64,000 nt of DNA from Dipteris shenzhenensis (Eukaryota; Polypodiophyta; Polypodiopsida; Gleicheniales). Shown here one piece after another: positions 50,962 through 62,789 of the stretch. How positions within the stretch are numbered: position 1 is the stretch's first letter; every line of letters begins with the position of its first letter. Made by a program: the position numbers and the translations under genes. The DNA is taken from NCBI GenBank assembly GCA_047967505.1, contig CM106541.1. One strand, given 5' to 3'. A model generated the notes under the pieces. That model saw only the letters and a program-made list of their open reading frames with translations. It ran no database searches and was not told the origin of the DNA.

Positions 50962-53900
50962 TCACTCCATTGTGGAGTCAGCATCAGAGTCAAAATCTGT
51001 TCTATGAGACAAATTGGATAAAGCTCGCTTGCGTGCAATGGTTGGTATCTTCACCTTGGTGGGGAGGTTGCTGCTCTTTGAGGAAACCTTCTTTGAGAGG
51101 TCACATTTTGGAACCCATGACCATACAATAGCATCAACAGATTCCCAACGTGGAGGATCACCTTTATTGCACATCCAAATCTTGTTCCAACAATCTGCAT
51201 ATACCTCCTCAATTTGTGCATTGTGTCTTTTGCGTATAGGTGCCCAATATTGTATGAAAACCTTCTTGAAATTTTTAGATTTATTATCCTTCTGTACATC
51301 AGTTTGAGCAATGCCTAGCCAAATTGGGTAAATTTTTTCTGCTGGTCGGACCAAAAGACAACTCTTCAATTCCTTGAAACTCATCGTTTTCATTATCAAC
51401 TACTTGCACACAATCAATATGTTGCGTCTTTGGCCAAAATCTCTCGTACATGCCCTCTACACTATTGTTTGGTTTATCAAGCTCATCAATCATGCTCTTC
51501 CAGTACTTCACTAATGGCTTGTAAAACTTTGTGAAAGATGCTTCTGGACCTTGCAAGTGTGCCCAGTTTTCCCAAAAGAGTACATATTCCTTGATGCCAA
51601 CTATCACATCTAAGTGATCCTTCACATACTTGAACATGGTTACATAAGGTGGCTCTCCACTTGGTAGCATTGGATGACCATCCGGATGTCTCTTCCACAA
51701 CTCAATGCCACCTTCACTTGGTTGCCAATCTAATGATCATGGATGCACTTTATATTGCATGATAGGAACTTCATTTCGCATAAAGAACCAAAATTGGAGA
51801 GGCTTTGAGTGTCCCACTAAAGAATCTTTCCCATCGCATAGGCATCCATCAACATAGCTCTTGAAATCAGGGACTTCTGTTACCAAAAATGGCATTGGAG
51901 AAGACTCCTCACATTGTCTAAAAGTATCCATGAGATGTGCAAATGTCAATGTTTGGCTACTTCTTAACCTCTCTGAAAACCTGCTAAACATTGCATTAAT
52001 ATCCTCATGTGTATGCCCAACCATCAAGAATCCCAATTGAATTGACTTGAAAATCCCTCGAGCAATAAGTAATGATAGGTATGCAAACAAGTACCTATTC
52101 TTGTTTTCAGAGCACAATTATCCAACTGCAACAATAGGTGTTCAGGTAGTTTCTTATAAGGATTTTCTTGATGGGAACTTCCAAGTCCAAGGTCTTTGAA
52201 TGTTCCACCCACTACTCCAAGATGAAGTTGTTGCTTGCCATTAGAAACATAGTAAGAATCCAATGCTTCTCTTGAGGTTAGTGCATTTAGCAGAGCATTG
52301 TCAGACCTTGGCATCCCATCATGTACCAAATCTCCAAGTGCATGGTTATCAAATCTTTCAAGATTTCTCAAACACAAAGCCAATGAACCAATTGTGAAGC
52401 TAGGATCCGATGGCCACAAGGATAAAGAAAAGTGACCATAACGTCCTTGACCATGTCCATGTGTTATCATGCCAGTCAAAGCCACTGGGAGCTGAAAGGA
52501 TTTGTCTGTGTCCTTTGAACGATTGTGTAATCTAGGGATGGCTGTCTTCTTTTGGTCCATCTTATCATGGATAATGCACAAGTATGTCTGAGGATACATT
52601 TCAGAAAATTTGCACCAAGTGTAGTGCACATTTCTACAACTTTTTTGTTGTAATATGTGCTTTCTTCTATCTTCCATCAACTTATTACGTTCATTTTGGC
52701 ATTTTGTCACTGCAAGCTGAGCCTTGATTGCACTACATAAACCACACTTAGAGAATTCACTTGTTTTTGACAAAGTTACATGCTTGAATTCAGAGTTCCA
52801 TATGCGGTTGAATGTGGAAGTTGACATCTCCTTACAACCCAAACTATGCTTTAATTGCATGTTAACTTCATAGAGAATATCAACCTGCTTGTATACATCC
52901 GGTATCACCAACTGTGTTTCCCTTGATCCATCCTGAAGTGTTCTACTTTTGTGTGGCATATGCTCAGAATTGTTATCCACAAAATCTTGGATTATGGCTC
53001 TACCCAGTTCTGTGTGGTCCCAACCTCTCTACATGATTCCTTTATTACCATGTATGCACCTTCGTATACCAATTTCAAAGTGCTCCTTGTATCGATAAAA
53101 TGTTGTTTTTGGAATACCATGCATTTCATACCATGCTCTACAACAAACTTGAATACCATTCAATGAAAAGACATATTTGAACTGCCCATTGTCATCTTTT
53201 TGACAAGCAACCCCAAGAGTGTCATATACATAATTGGTGCGAGCCTCCAAACTTTGGCCCCAATACTCTATGCGTAATTTGGATATCATTTGACGATCGG
53301 CAAATTGACAACAATTTTGTTTACAACAATCAATCATAGATACTTTTATGACTGCATCCTTTGTGAGTCTAGATGATGCTAATGGCATGCCATGTTTTTT
53401 AGCTTTTCTCTTTATCATGCAGTAATGCCTCTTTTTTGTGGATTTTTCCATTGGGTCCTCATCTTCCATGTGCTTTTTCCCAGAACCACTTGAAGAATTC
53501 ATGGTGTCATCGATTCTTAATGAAGTTCCATCTAAAAAGGTTATTTGTGCAATGGGCCATTTTATTAAGTGGATGGTATCGATGCCTGATACATCACTGT
53601 GATACTTTTCAATTCCCACACCTAGATTACCTTCACCAAGCATCTCAAAATTTATAGGTTCAAATGGGTAGACATACAAAACAACACCCTCTGCAATGCT
53701 CTTGGTTTTCTGCTCATCCCATATTAAAACTTTCTTGTCCTTCCATGATTCTTGAATGGAAAACTCATCATATTCACATAGAGGTTCAACGTCAATGGTA
53801 TCTAATGTTATATCATTCATTGGTACAATAGCTCCATTGACATTGTCCACACAACTCATTGATCGTGCTTTCCAACGAACAACACTACCCAAAGCCTCAT

Positions 53901-54114
53901 AGACTAAGAATGCATCCATTGTAGGAAATGGAAGAAGTGCACTTTCATCCATACAAATATCGATTGCCACCGATACATTGTTTTCTCCCAAGGGCACACC
54001 TTGGCACATGTCATCATGTGATGTAGAGAATATTGTCCCAATGGCAACAATCTTTCCACTAACAAGCAAGTTGACTTTAACCCCCACTTTCAATGTGGCA
54101 CCTGCATAGTACAT
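50962..54114 (-). pseudogene. DUF7869-like gene, copy B, nearly intact but interrupted
   Basis: From the ATG at 54114 the first frame runs 361 codons: an N-terminal region (LKVGVKVNLLVSGKIVAIGT), a basic stretch KRKAKKHGMP, the Cys motif CCKQNCCQFADRQMISKLRI and GIRRCIHGNKGIM. A single in-frame TAG (53031-53029) follows, then 318 codons with KCGLCSAI, IIHDKMDQKKTAIPRL and LLQLDNC. An apparent 2-nt gain near 52110-52117 shifts the frame to ENKNRYLFAYLS and GFLMVGHTHEDINAMFSRF. One in-frame TGA (51739-51737) and a frameshift near 51330-51390 precede the C-terminal CLLVRPAEKIYPIWLGIAQT and WSWVPKC. D, DN and HTHED suggest an RNase H-like fold (inference). It shares domain order with 6765-10413. 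Confidence 0.78.
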
Positions 54115-54169
54115 AGCATTTGTTATAGTTCAATATTGATATCTGATGGTGTGACTTAGGATGAAAATG

Positions 54170-54950
54170 CTTTACAAGATTTCATTGCAAGACCAAATCT
54201 TCCTAAACCTTGGTGCTTTGAATTTTAGGCAGCAAAATTTGGCTACATGGCCAAATCTTCATAGACCATGGTGCTTTGAAAGGGAGATAGCAAGATTTGT
54301 CCACACAACCAAATCTCCCGAGATGTTGGTGCTTTCAAGAAGCCATCAAGATTAATGCACACATCCAAATCTACTTAGACTTTGGTGCTTTGAAAGAAGC
54401 CCATAAGATTTGGCCACATGGTCAAATCTCCCTAGACCCTGGTGGTTTGAAAGGAGCCAACAAGATTTGGCCACATGGCCAAATCTCCTAAGACACTAGT
54501 GCTTTAAAAGAAGCAATAAGATTTGGCCACACGGCCAAATCTACTCAAAGCTTGGTGCTTTCAAAGAAGCTAGCAAGATTTGGATGCACGGCCAAATCCT
54601 TCGAGACCTTGGTGACTTCTTTCAAAGCACTGAGAAGATTTGGTTGTGGCGTTCTTTCAAACTTGGGGAGATTTGGTCGTGTGGCCAAATCTTGTAGGCT
54701 TCTTTCAAAGCACTAGGGTATGGAGAGTTTTGGCTGTGCAACCTCCTATTGCATGCTTCTTTCAAATCACCAGGTTCTGGGAGATTTGGCCATGTGTCCA
54801 AATCTTTCAAAGCATTAGGGTTTGGGAAGATTTTGCCGTGCTGCCAAATGTTGCTAGCTTCTTTCAAATCACTAGGAAGATTTGGCCACATGGCCAAATC
54901 TTCTTTCAAATCACTAGGAAGATTTGGCCACATGGACAAATCTTCAAATG
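54170..54950. repeat. Left palindromic minisatellite array of module B
   Basis: About 15 units, each with arms AGATTTGGCC and GGCCAAATCT around a 4-base loop (ACAT, GCAC, ACAC). They are spaced by TCCCTAGACC-type sequence and TGGTGCTTTGAAAGAAGC. At about 54600-54620 the spacer flips to the reverse complement (GCTTCTTTCAAAGCAC), so the array is itself inverted. Frames across it read as QDxxGRFGHxAKS-type repeats and are not genes. Confidence 0.9.
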
Positions 54951-56309
54951 TTAAATTTAAAAATTGAAGATCCAGATTTTAAAATTTAAAATTTAAAGTT
55001 TAAAATTCAATATTCAAAATTTAAAATAAAAATTTCAAATTTCAAGTTTCAAGTTTCAAATTTCGAAATTCAAATGTAGAGATCCTACTTTCAAAAAAAT
55101 CGTACATGCTTTTCATGATTGACGCTATTACACTTTAAAATCATACTATTACTTTAAAAGCAAACTAGAAAATCTAAAACTATTAAAAAACCAAAACTTT
55201 AAAAGGCAAAGCTTAACAAACCTTTTAAACCAAGCATAAAAAGTAAACCTATGAGAAGGAATTGAATTCGTCTTCATGGGGGATGAAGTGCTAGGCTCAC
55301 CTTGTTCTCTCCCTTCCTAGATCTCCAATGTGTACCTAGGGTGGTTTGAGAGCTTTAGGACAACGTCTTAGATGGGGTAGTTCTTGGAAAACACTCCTCC
55401 ACCCTTGCTTAGCTAATTGCAAGCAAAAAAGTTCAAAACTATGTCAAAATAAGAGGTCTCGGGAGGCTCCCCATCCCAGTTTTGTCCTAGCAATGTGTAC
55501 TTAACTATGTAGGTTTTAAAATTCCATCACCAATTCAACTCTCCATAGATTCCACACACAATGGTTGGATTAGAAAGAGGTCCTTTTTTTTTTTTTTTTT
55601 TTTTGCTCTTCATGCTTTTGGGGGGATTGCTCCTTCCCCCCCAAAGCATGCTTTTTTGGGGGGATTGCTTCTTCCCCCCAAAGCTTATTTTTGGGGGATT
55701 TCTTGCCTTATCTTCCTTCCTCCTCCTCATCCTCCCCCGTAGCACAGTTTCAGCGTCGCTATGCTTTTCCTCTGCATAGGTTTTCTTCACAGTTATTCAG
55801 TGGCAGGTTCGTAGCCCTCAGCAAGCCCATTCTTCTTCGCCAGCATGACTGTCAGTGAGGCTTCCGTGTCATCAATAACAGTCTGAAGCTTCTCCTTTTT
55901 CGAGTTAATCTCACGAAATCCCCTTTGGACAAAATCCCCTCAGCTCCTACGATTGCTTGAAATCCAAAGAGCACAAGCTCACAAACAACAATGGCTACTC
56001 AATCATCCAAGTAAGAAAACGAAAGAAATCGAAAGTGTACCTAATTCATGCATGTTCTCCATTTTCTCCATTTCGGAACACCACGATTTGAAAGAAAGAG
56101 TCTTGTAAAAGTAGGAATCTCGAAGTGTGATTTAAAAGTAGGGTCTTTAGTATATGATTTGGCTTTCATATCTTCAAATTTGAAATTTGAATTCTGTATC
56201 TAAGATTTTGAATTTTGAATTTTGAATTTTGAATTTTAAATTTTGAATTTAAGATTTTGAAATTTTCAGATTTGAAATTTGAATCTTAAGATTTGAATTT
56301 TAAATTTTA
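54951..56309. other. Centre of the module B spacer: AT tracts and G/C-run hairpins
   Basis: Two AT-rich tracts, 54951-55075 (TTTAAAATTTAAAATTTAAAG) and about 56165-56309 (TTTTGAATTTTGAATTTTG), are roughly reverse complements. Next to them, GATCCTACTTTCAAA (about 55081) pairs with the complement of TTTAAAAGTAGGGTC (about 56130). Near 55580-55700 are T22 and two stem-forming blocks with TTTTGGGGGG...CCCCCCAAAG. No gene recognised between. Confidence 0.65.
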
Positions 56310-57620
56310 AATGGGGAGATTTGACCATGTGGCCAAATCTTCTGGCTTCTTTCAAAACATACAACATTTGGCCGTACAGCCAAATCTCCCTAGATCTTGG
56401 TGATTTCAAAGAAGCTATAAAGATTTGGCATCACAACTAAATTTTCCTAAACCTTGCTGCTTTGAAAAGATTTGACCACACAACCAAATCTTCCTCGACA
56501 CTCGTGATTAGAAAGAAGATAGCAAGATTTGGTCGCATGGCCAAATCTCCCTCGACCCTCGTGATTAGAAGAAGCTAGCAAGACTTGGCCACATGGCCAA
56601 ATCTCCTTAGACCCAAGTGATTTAAAAGAAGCTAGAAAGATTTGGCATCACAACCAAATCTCCCCAAATCCTGTTGCTTTGAAAAGATTTGGCCGCACGG
56701 CCAAATCTCCCTAGACCCTTGTGATTAGAAAGAAGCTAGCAAGATTTGGCCGCACAGTCAAATCTCCCTAAATCCTCGTGACTTATAAAAAGCTAGAAAG
56801 ATTTTGCATCGTAGCCAAATCTCCCCAAAACTTAGTGCTTTGAAAAGATTTGGCTGCATAGCCAAATCTCCCCAAACCTGGTGCTTTAAAAAGATTTTGC
56901 TGCACGGCCAAATCTCCCCAAACCTGGTGCTTTGAAAAGATTTGGCTGCACGGCCAAATCTCCATAGACCCTTATAATTACAAAGAAGCTAGCATGATTT
57001 GACCGCACACAAATCTCCCCAAACCCTGGTGCTTTGAAAAGATTTGGCAGTATGGCCAAATCTCCATAGACCCTTGTGATTAGAAAGAAGCTAGCAAGAT
57101 TTGGCCGCACGGCCAAATCTCCCTAAACCTGGTGCTTTGAAAAGATTTGGCTGCACGGCCAAATCTCCATAGACCTTTGTGATTAGAAAGAAGCTACCAA
57201 GATTTGACTGCACACAAATCTCCCCAAACCCTCGTGCTTTGAAAAGATTTAGCTGCACGGCCAAATCTCCATAGACCCTCGTGATTAAAAAGAAGTTAGC
57301 AAGATTTGGCCGCACGGCCAAATCTCCCTAAACCCAAGTGATTTAAAAGAAGCTAGAAAGATTTGACTGATTTGAAAGAAGCTAGCAAGATTTGGTTGCA
57401 CAACCAAATCTCTCCAGACCCTAATGCTTTGAAAGAAGCCCACAAGATCTGGCCACAATCTGGCCACAAGGCCAAATCTCCCCAAACTTTGGTGCTTTGA
57501 AAGAAGCCCATATGATTTGGCCACACATCCAAACCTCCCCTTCCAGTGCTTTAAAAGAAGCCCATAAGATTTGGCCGCATGGCCAAATCTCCCTAGTGTG
57601 GCCAAATCTCCCTAGAATCT
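56310..57620. repeat. Right palindromic minisatellite array of module B
   Basis: About 24 units of the same palindrome family as the left array, period about 45-90 bp, with spacer CTTGTGATTAGAAAGAAGCT or TGGTGCTTTGAAAAG. The first unit (56310-56350) is reversed relative to the rest. The array ends about 75 bp before the plus-strand open frame. Confidence 0.92.
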
Positions 57621-57697
57621 AGTACTTTCTCAAATCTACTACTATGTCTAGTGTCAATTCTAGATTCTATTTCAGATATGTTTATCGATAATGTGTT

Positions 57698-60556
57698 TTG
57701 TCTAACATTAAAGATTATAAAGATGATAGTTTGTATATTGCTTGGGTCTTTTACAGGAAAGACACAAATGTGAAGAAGGTTGAGAAAGTTGTAAGTGGAT
57801 TTGCAGAAAAAAGCATACCTTGGTACTTTGACATATATAGTATTGAGGGAGCACAGTTGACACGAGTTCACTTATTTGTTTTGTTACCTAATAAAAGTGC
57901 ATACACTTGTGTTGGATCGGTACATCAAATCACTGAAGATGTGGTTGGAAAAGAGGGAGATATTGGATTGTTGATCATTATAAATCAAAATAAGAAGTTT
58001 CTATTGGATCCCAGTGATTATGAAGCATCTCGTATGAAGTCTGATGTAGATGACAACATGCACTCAAGAGGCTGGATAAGTGTTGAATCAATTGATGGAA
58101 ATGAAATTCACACAGTGACAACAATCATTGAATCATATCGCAAAGTTTCAGCAACATTAAAGAAGCGTAAGAGTGGGGAAGATAGTGGGGAAGGAACAAA
58201 GAAAGGTAAATCAACTATGGTTCAAGCACCAGGTGGTAGCAGAGAAGGGGCAAAGAAAGGAAAGCTAACTATAGTTGATGTACCACAAGAAGGAACACCT
58301 CCAGAGGGTATGCTAGCAGTTGTGGAAAGAAGCAGTGGTAGTGAATTGGAGCCAAGTGGAAAGGTCATAGGAAAAAAAGGGCAAAAGAAACCATCAGGCT
58401 TGGTTGAATATGAAAAACACTACCCATTCGGGTTGCATGCAACATTTTCAATTCCAGTTGCAAGATGTCAAAAAGCTCCTCCAAGCTATGTATATAGAGG
58501 GTTGAACAAAGAGCATGTGGAGAAGCTTGCTGTAGACTTCGGTTATAACTCTAGGCCTCCTGCTGCTGTAGCAGATTTAATGCCTTTCAATCCTGAAACA
58601 AAGTACCCCCTGGAAAGGGTAGATAAAAAGGATTTAACCAAGTGCCACTACTGGATACTATCTGGACAACATTCAATATATGCTGCTAAAATATTCACAT
58701 CTAATGATGATAACAGCATGGCCCAAAGAAAGAACTACTACCGCACCCGCCAGGCGAGGATTGTAGTGAATTGTCCAGCACGCTTTTGTGTGGAGATATC
58801 AAAGATGGCAAACCTGGAGTCTCAAAATATCTTGAGACAATCTCCATACATTGATATAATTAAGCAGGTGAGGGGACAATGGATTCTCTTTAACAGACCC
58901 AAGAAAGCACAACAAGGGCTTGCAAAAGGACATCCAGATCGTGAGAATTGGGATGTAAGTACAAATTTTAATTATGAATCATTTTTTACAAGTCGGTTTT
59001 CTTAATTATTGCATTCTAATGGATTCATATATTTGCAGGCTTTCATTGACACTGGCAAGGTAACATTGGGCAATAGCTTTGCCACGAAGGATGTAAATAT
59101 GATAATCACAAGTGATGCCATTTATGATGGTTGGATCTCCATCCTTGAGGATTACATTGCAGGCAAATATTCACAAGATGGAAAATGCCATAGGCAACCC
59201 ATAGTCTCAATGTTTAGATGCTTGCGTGGATTGAGTGATGATCAAATTGGTCAAATTCAAAATGACATTAAGGAAGGTAGAGTAGTCATAGCTAAAACAA
59301 AGATTGATGCCATGATTCTTGATATTGAAGGACGAGCTATGCAGATCAAGAGAGATGCTGCACTATAAGAAGAACTTTATATGTTTATATCGGCAGAACA
59401 GCATTCTTTAATGTTAAAAAATTGGGATGAGTGCAGATTACATTTTAAAATTACTCCAGAATTGTATCATTGGATTCGTGGTTGCTCTGACTCATGGTTA
59501 AAAGTGAAGCTTCAACAAGGCAAGGAAACTCCACCATTGCCTAATGCTGCAAAGGGGTATCTGAGGTGGATTATGGGACAAAGTGAAGGTGCAAGTCATG
59601 GATTGAATTCCACCCGGCCTTGGAGGTTCTACACAGTCGGTTCAAACATGGAGGGAATGGAATTTATACATAATGTGTACCAACAGCCAATGGCAATAGG
59701 GGTTGCCTTTTTGGATGTAATGTATGGACCAAGCAGAAGTAGAAATTGGAATGAGGATCGCTTTGGGTGTTTGTTGAAAAGCTTGATGACAATCGCTTCT
59801 CCCCCAGTGCAATTCCTTCTTGTGGTGTTCTTGACCATGGATCATGTATCATGTTTGAAGAATGCATTAAATAAGACATGCGGACAATATAAAATACACT
59901 TCGGTTGCCTTAATTTTGAAACTACAGATATATTTGTCACTGGATCTATGGATGGCTTAATTGCCTGTGTACTGGTAAGCAAGGAAAAGCATTTCAACGA
60001 TATTGAGTGCTATACCAATGCACAATGTAAGCCATCAATATATGTTGCAGATGAAAAATATGAAAAATCAAGTGGTGCAGAAGAATCAGGTGATGAGGAT
60101 GATGATGACGAGGAGGATGATGATGAATTTGACATTGAATTATCCTTGAAAAGAAAACGTTCAAGTATCATGAAAGACATGATCATGGGTTTCTGTCGAA
60201 AAGATGAGTATGTATTGGGGACTTGTTCTCTGAGGGGCTTGTTGCAATAGAGTCTCTTTCTTGTAAGAGGTGTGTTGTTTCAGTTGTTGAGACTTATGAG
60301 GAGTTGGAAAAGGTTGAAAGTATATGTTGCACGTATGCTTACAGTAATCATGAAATTCGACAATGGGCTGGCTTGCAAGAACCAATATTGGCAATAGAGG
60401 GGGTATCAAAAGAAGATGATACAATTGAAGGTGGAGGGGATAAAGAAATTGATACCATACCAGGACAAAAAGAGCTTCAACCCTTCAATGAAGAGCAACG
60501 TGAGCATTTACAAAAACACGCTTCAAAGTTTTGGGAAACAGAAGAGGAAGCAACAG
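57698..60556 (+). pseudogene. ParB/Srx-like protein with possible methyltransferase-like C-terminal region
   Basis: Exon 57698-58954 (no ATG near its 5' end; the frame opens at 57692, so a start or exon is missing), intron 58955-59038 (84 bp, GTAAGT to TTTGCAG, phase 0), then exon from 59039. The N-terminal globular part is followed by a Lys/Gly/Ser linker (SGEGTKKGKS, SREGAKKGKL). Next comes a ParB-like core: LNKEHVEKLAVDFGYNSRPP, YWILSGQHSIYAAKIF, then ARIVVNCPARFCVEISKMAN. After it, FLDVMYGPSRSRNWNED and DLFSEGLVAIESLSCKRCVV resemble the order of motif IV and motif I in permuted N6/N4 DNA methyltransferases, with degenerate residues (inference). An acidic tail EESGDEDDDDEEDDDEFDIE then KRKR lies near 60080-60160. 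Breaks: in-frame TAA at 59366-59368 and a likely 1-nt loss in a G run at 60217-60220. Confidence 0.6.
58955..59038 (+). other. Predicted 84-bp intron
   Basis: GAT|GTAAGTAC donor and ATATTTGCAG|GCTTTC acceptor, phase 0. Removing it joins PDRENWD to AFIDTGKVTLG with no frame loss, whereas the unspliced frame stops 51 bp into the intron. Confidence 0.7.
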
Positions 60557-61253
60557 GTCCTTGAAATTGTCCTTTTATATGGTGTTCGTGTTTTCCATAT
60601 GTTATCTTGCTATATTCTCCATATGATGTATTAATTTTGTTCCAAATATCTTTTAATATTACTTGGAAATTTCTTCTATCTCATTGCCATAATTCAAACA
60701 TTCATATGTATTCTTGAATATGTTTAATTTTCTATATTTCATGAAAAGATGTGTTTGCATGTTGTAATACCTTTGGAGTGTGATACACATCCAAATTTAT
60801 TTATGAGTTCATAAATGTTAAAAAGTGTGTTGAGTCTTGATCGTGATGAATGAATTAGTCTAAATTGTTGTTTCTATCCTTATTCGCTTCATATGAATGC
60901 TCAAATATGTTTTGGCTGCTTGGCCGAATCTTTTCTTAGTGGGAACACTCAGGCAATGCTAGATAATGTTGGACTCCACTCTATATTGGCATTGTAAGGA
61001 TATGTAGTTTTGGGGATTAAAATAACTTGAAAGGGTATAGATTCAACAAATTTAGGGGGTATACTAAGCATATGAACATGAATGCTTTCTTTTTTTTAGT
61101 ATTCCAATTTTGTTTTGAAAAAGAAAAACATGAATGCTTTCACACAAACAAATTGCATTGAGAGCACACAACCTAAAGTTTGACAATTTGGTTTTCCATC
61201 TCAATATTCAGTTTGTTTCTACTTATGAATTTCATTTCCTTGTTTATCAATAG
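60557..61253 (+). other. Predicted 697-bp intron joining the ParB-like and FCP1-like regions
   Basis: AACAG|GTCCTT donor and TTTATCAATAG|ATATTGG acceptor, both phase 1. Splicing would join EEEAT to DIGHLNFTS and make one long multidomain protein. The interval is AT-rich and has no gene of its own. Without splicing the upstream frame stops 6 bp into the intron. Confidence 0.5.
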
Positions 61254-62542
61254 ATATTGGCCATCTCAATTTCACATCGCTAGAAGCATTGCCTGTACAT
61301 GTGACACCTGATCCAATGATTCATTATGTGCCTAATTTGAACATTAGCATGCAAGTTCCAAGCTCAACATGGTTGATTGAAAATGTTGAGGATGCAATGT
61401 CTGCAGTTAATGTTCCATTGACAAATGTGAATGCAAGCTTAGAAGGTAAAGGAGAAGATGCAATGTCATTGTATGAATCCAAGGTGCAGGAAGAAATCTT
61501 AGAAGGTAAAGGAGAAGACATAATGTCACCCTCAGAAATAATGTCAAAAGAGGTGATAACAAAAATAAGACTAGCGGTGATAATAGATTTGAAAGGGTTA
61601 TTGCTCGAGCGTTGTTTTTTGAAGTCAAATAAACATATGAGCTTGCACAATGGGAAGCATTGGCTTGTTCTCCATCCTGGGTGTTTAGAGTTTCTACAAT
61701 GGTTGCTCGATCACTACCATGTTGGCATTTGGTCCACTGCAGGAGAAAAGGGCATGGTGCAACACATGCTGGACACTTTGGAGCATCATGTTAACAGAAA
61801 GTTACATTTCTTCATGGTTTGGGGTGCGATGGCATGCCACAAGCATACAAAGAGTAGAATCATTCGACCAGATAGGATGAATGTGGAAGCAGAGTTTAAA
61901 CCATTAATGAGAGTGTGGTGTTGTTTTAAAGAGGAATGCAAACCAGCAAGAACAGTGTTCATTGATGTTTCGCCTTACATGAGTTGTGTTAATCCATCAG
62001 AAAATTGCATTTTCCCTACAAAATTTGATATAGATTGTGGTGATTCTATTTTGCTTCATGAGTTATTATCGTACCTACAGATGCTAGATGATGCAGTAGA
62101 TGTGCGCAGTGCCATCTCTTCTAACAGATTTGGTCAAGCTCCGATTGTCGAAGGGCATGATATGTTCTATTATTTTCAACCAGTGATCCTTGAATTCAAA
62201 GAAAAAAACAAAGAAGTTCTCGAAAGGATGAATGTCGAATCTCATATGTCTACTCGTAGTTTAAAAAAAGACACAGAGAAAGGTATTACTTCACCTATAA
62301 CCAAAACTAGAGTGAGAGGGACTTGTCCTACTACAAGAAGTATGGTGCATGCTCAACATGTTACATTGAATGAAGAGGAAGAATGCATGCTAGGAAAAAT
62401 TGCCAAAATGGGGCCATTGAAAGATAGTGAGGCAAAACGCTTTGCTATGGTTCTTGGATACAAGGAAAGGGGAATCACTGCCGATGCTGCAAGGGCATTC
62501 TTAGCCAACTTGATTCAATTTTATTGCATAGACAACCCTTAG
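61254..62542 (+). CDS. FCP1/HAD-like domain protein (probably catalytically dead)
   Basis: About 430 codons without a break. A repeated linker (LEGKGEDAMS, LEGKGEDIMS) precedes a haloacid dehalogenase (FCP1/SCP-type) fold: KIRLAVIIDLKGLLLER (motif I), WLVLHPGCLEFLQWLLDHYH, VGIWSTAGEKGMVQHMLDTL (motif II, with S/T), and ARTVFIDVSPYMSCVNPSEN then DCGDSILLHELLSYLQML (motif III/IV). In active family members motif I is DxDxT/V. Here the second Asp is Lys, so phosphatase activity is unlikely and a binding role is inferred. The C-terminus (KDTEKGITSPITKTRVRGTC, then EEEECMLGKIAKMG) is not recognised. Probably the last exon of the gene starting upstream. Confidence 0.72.
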
Positions 62543-62789
62543 GGAATGTGAGTGATCTTGTTAATTAGAGTTGTAGACACAAATGCTCAACTAAAACATT
62601 TGTACCTACATTCTGATTTATATTTGGACACTATTTGGTTAGATTCGATTAGCAAAACATTATGTTTCAATTTGTTTTGTGAAAGAATTAATAGACATTG
62701 AGTTAGTACCTTGTCCAAAAAATGCTATGTGCTTTGTGATGTGAGTTTGTATTCCTCCACTAAAAGAATGATTCTTTGATTTTAAACAT

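Noticed and set aside
54297-57605. Several 60-106-codon frames on both strands in the spacer of module B
   Set aside because: They repeat the minisatellite unit in different phases and share no independent protein features.
54170-57620. CRISPR-like array
   Set aside because: Units are imperfect, spacers are also repetitive and the genome is eukaryotic; it is a palindromic minisatellite.
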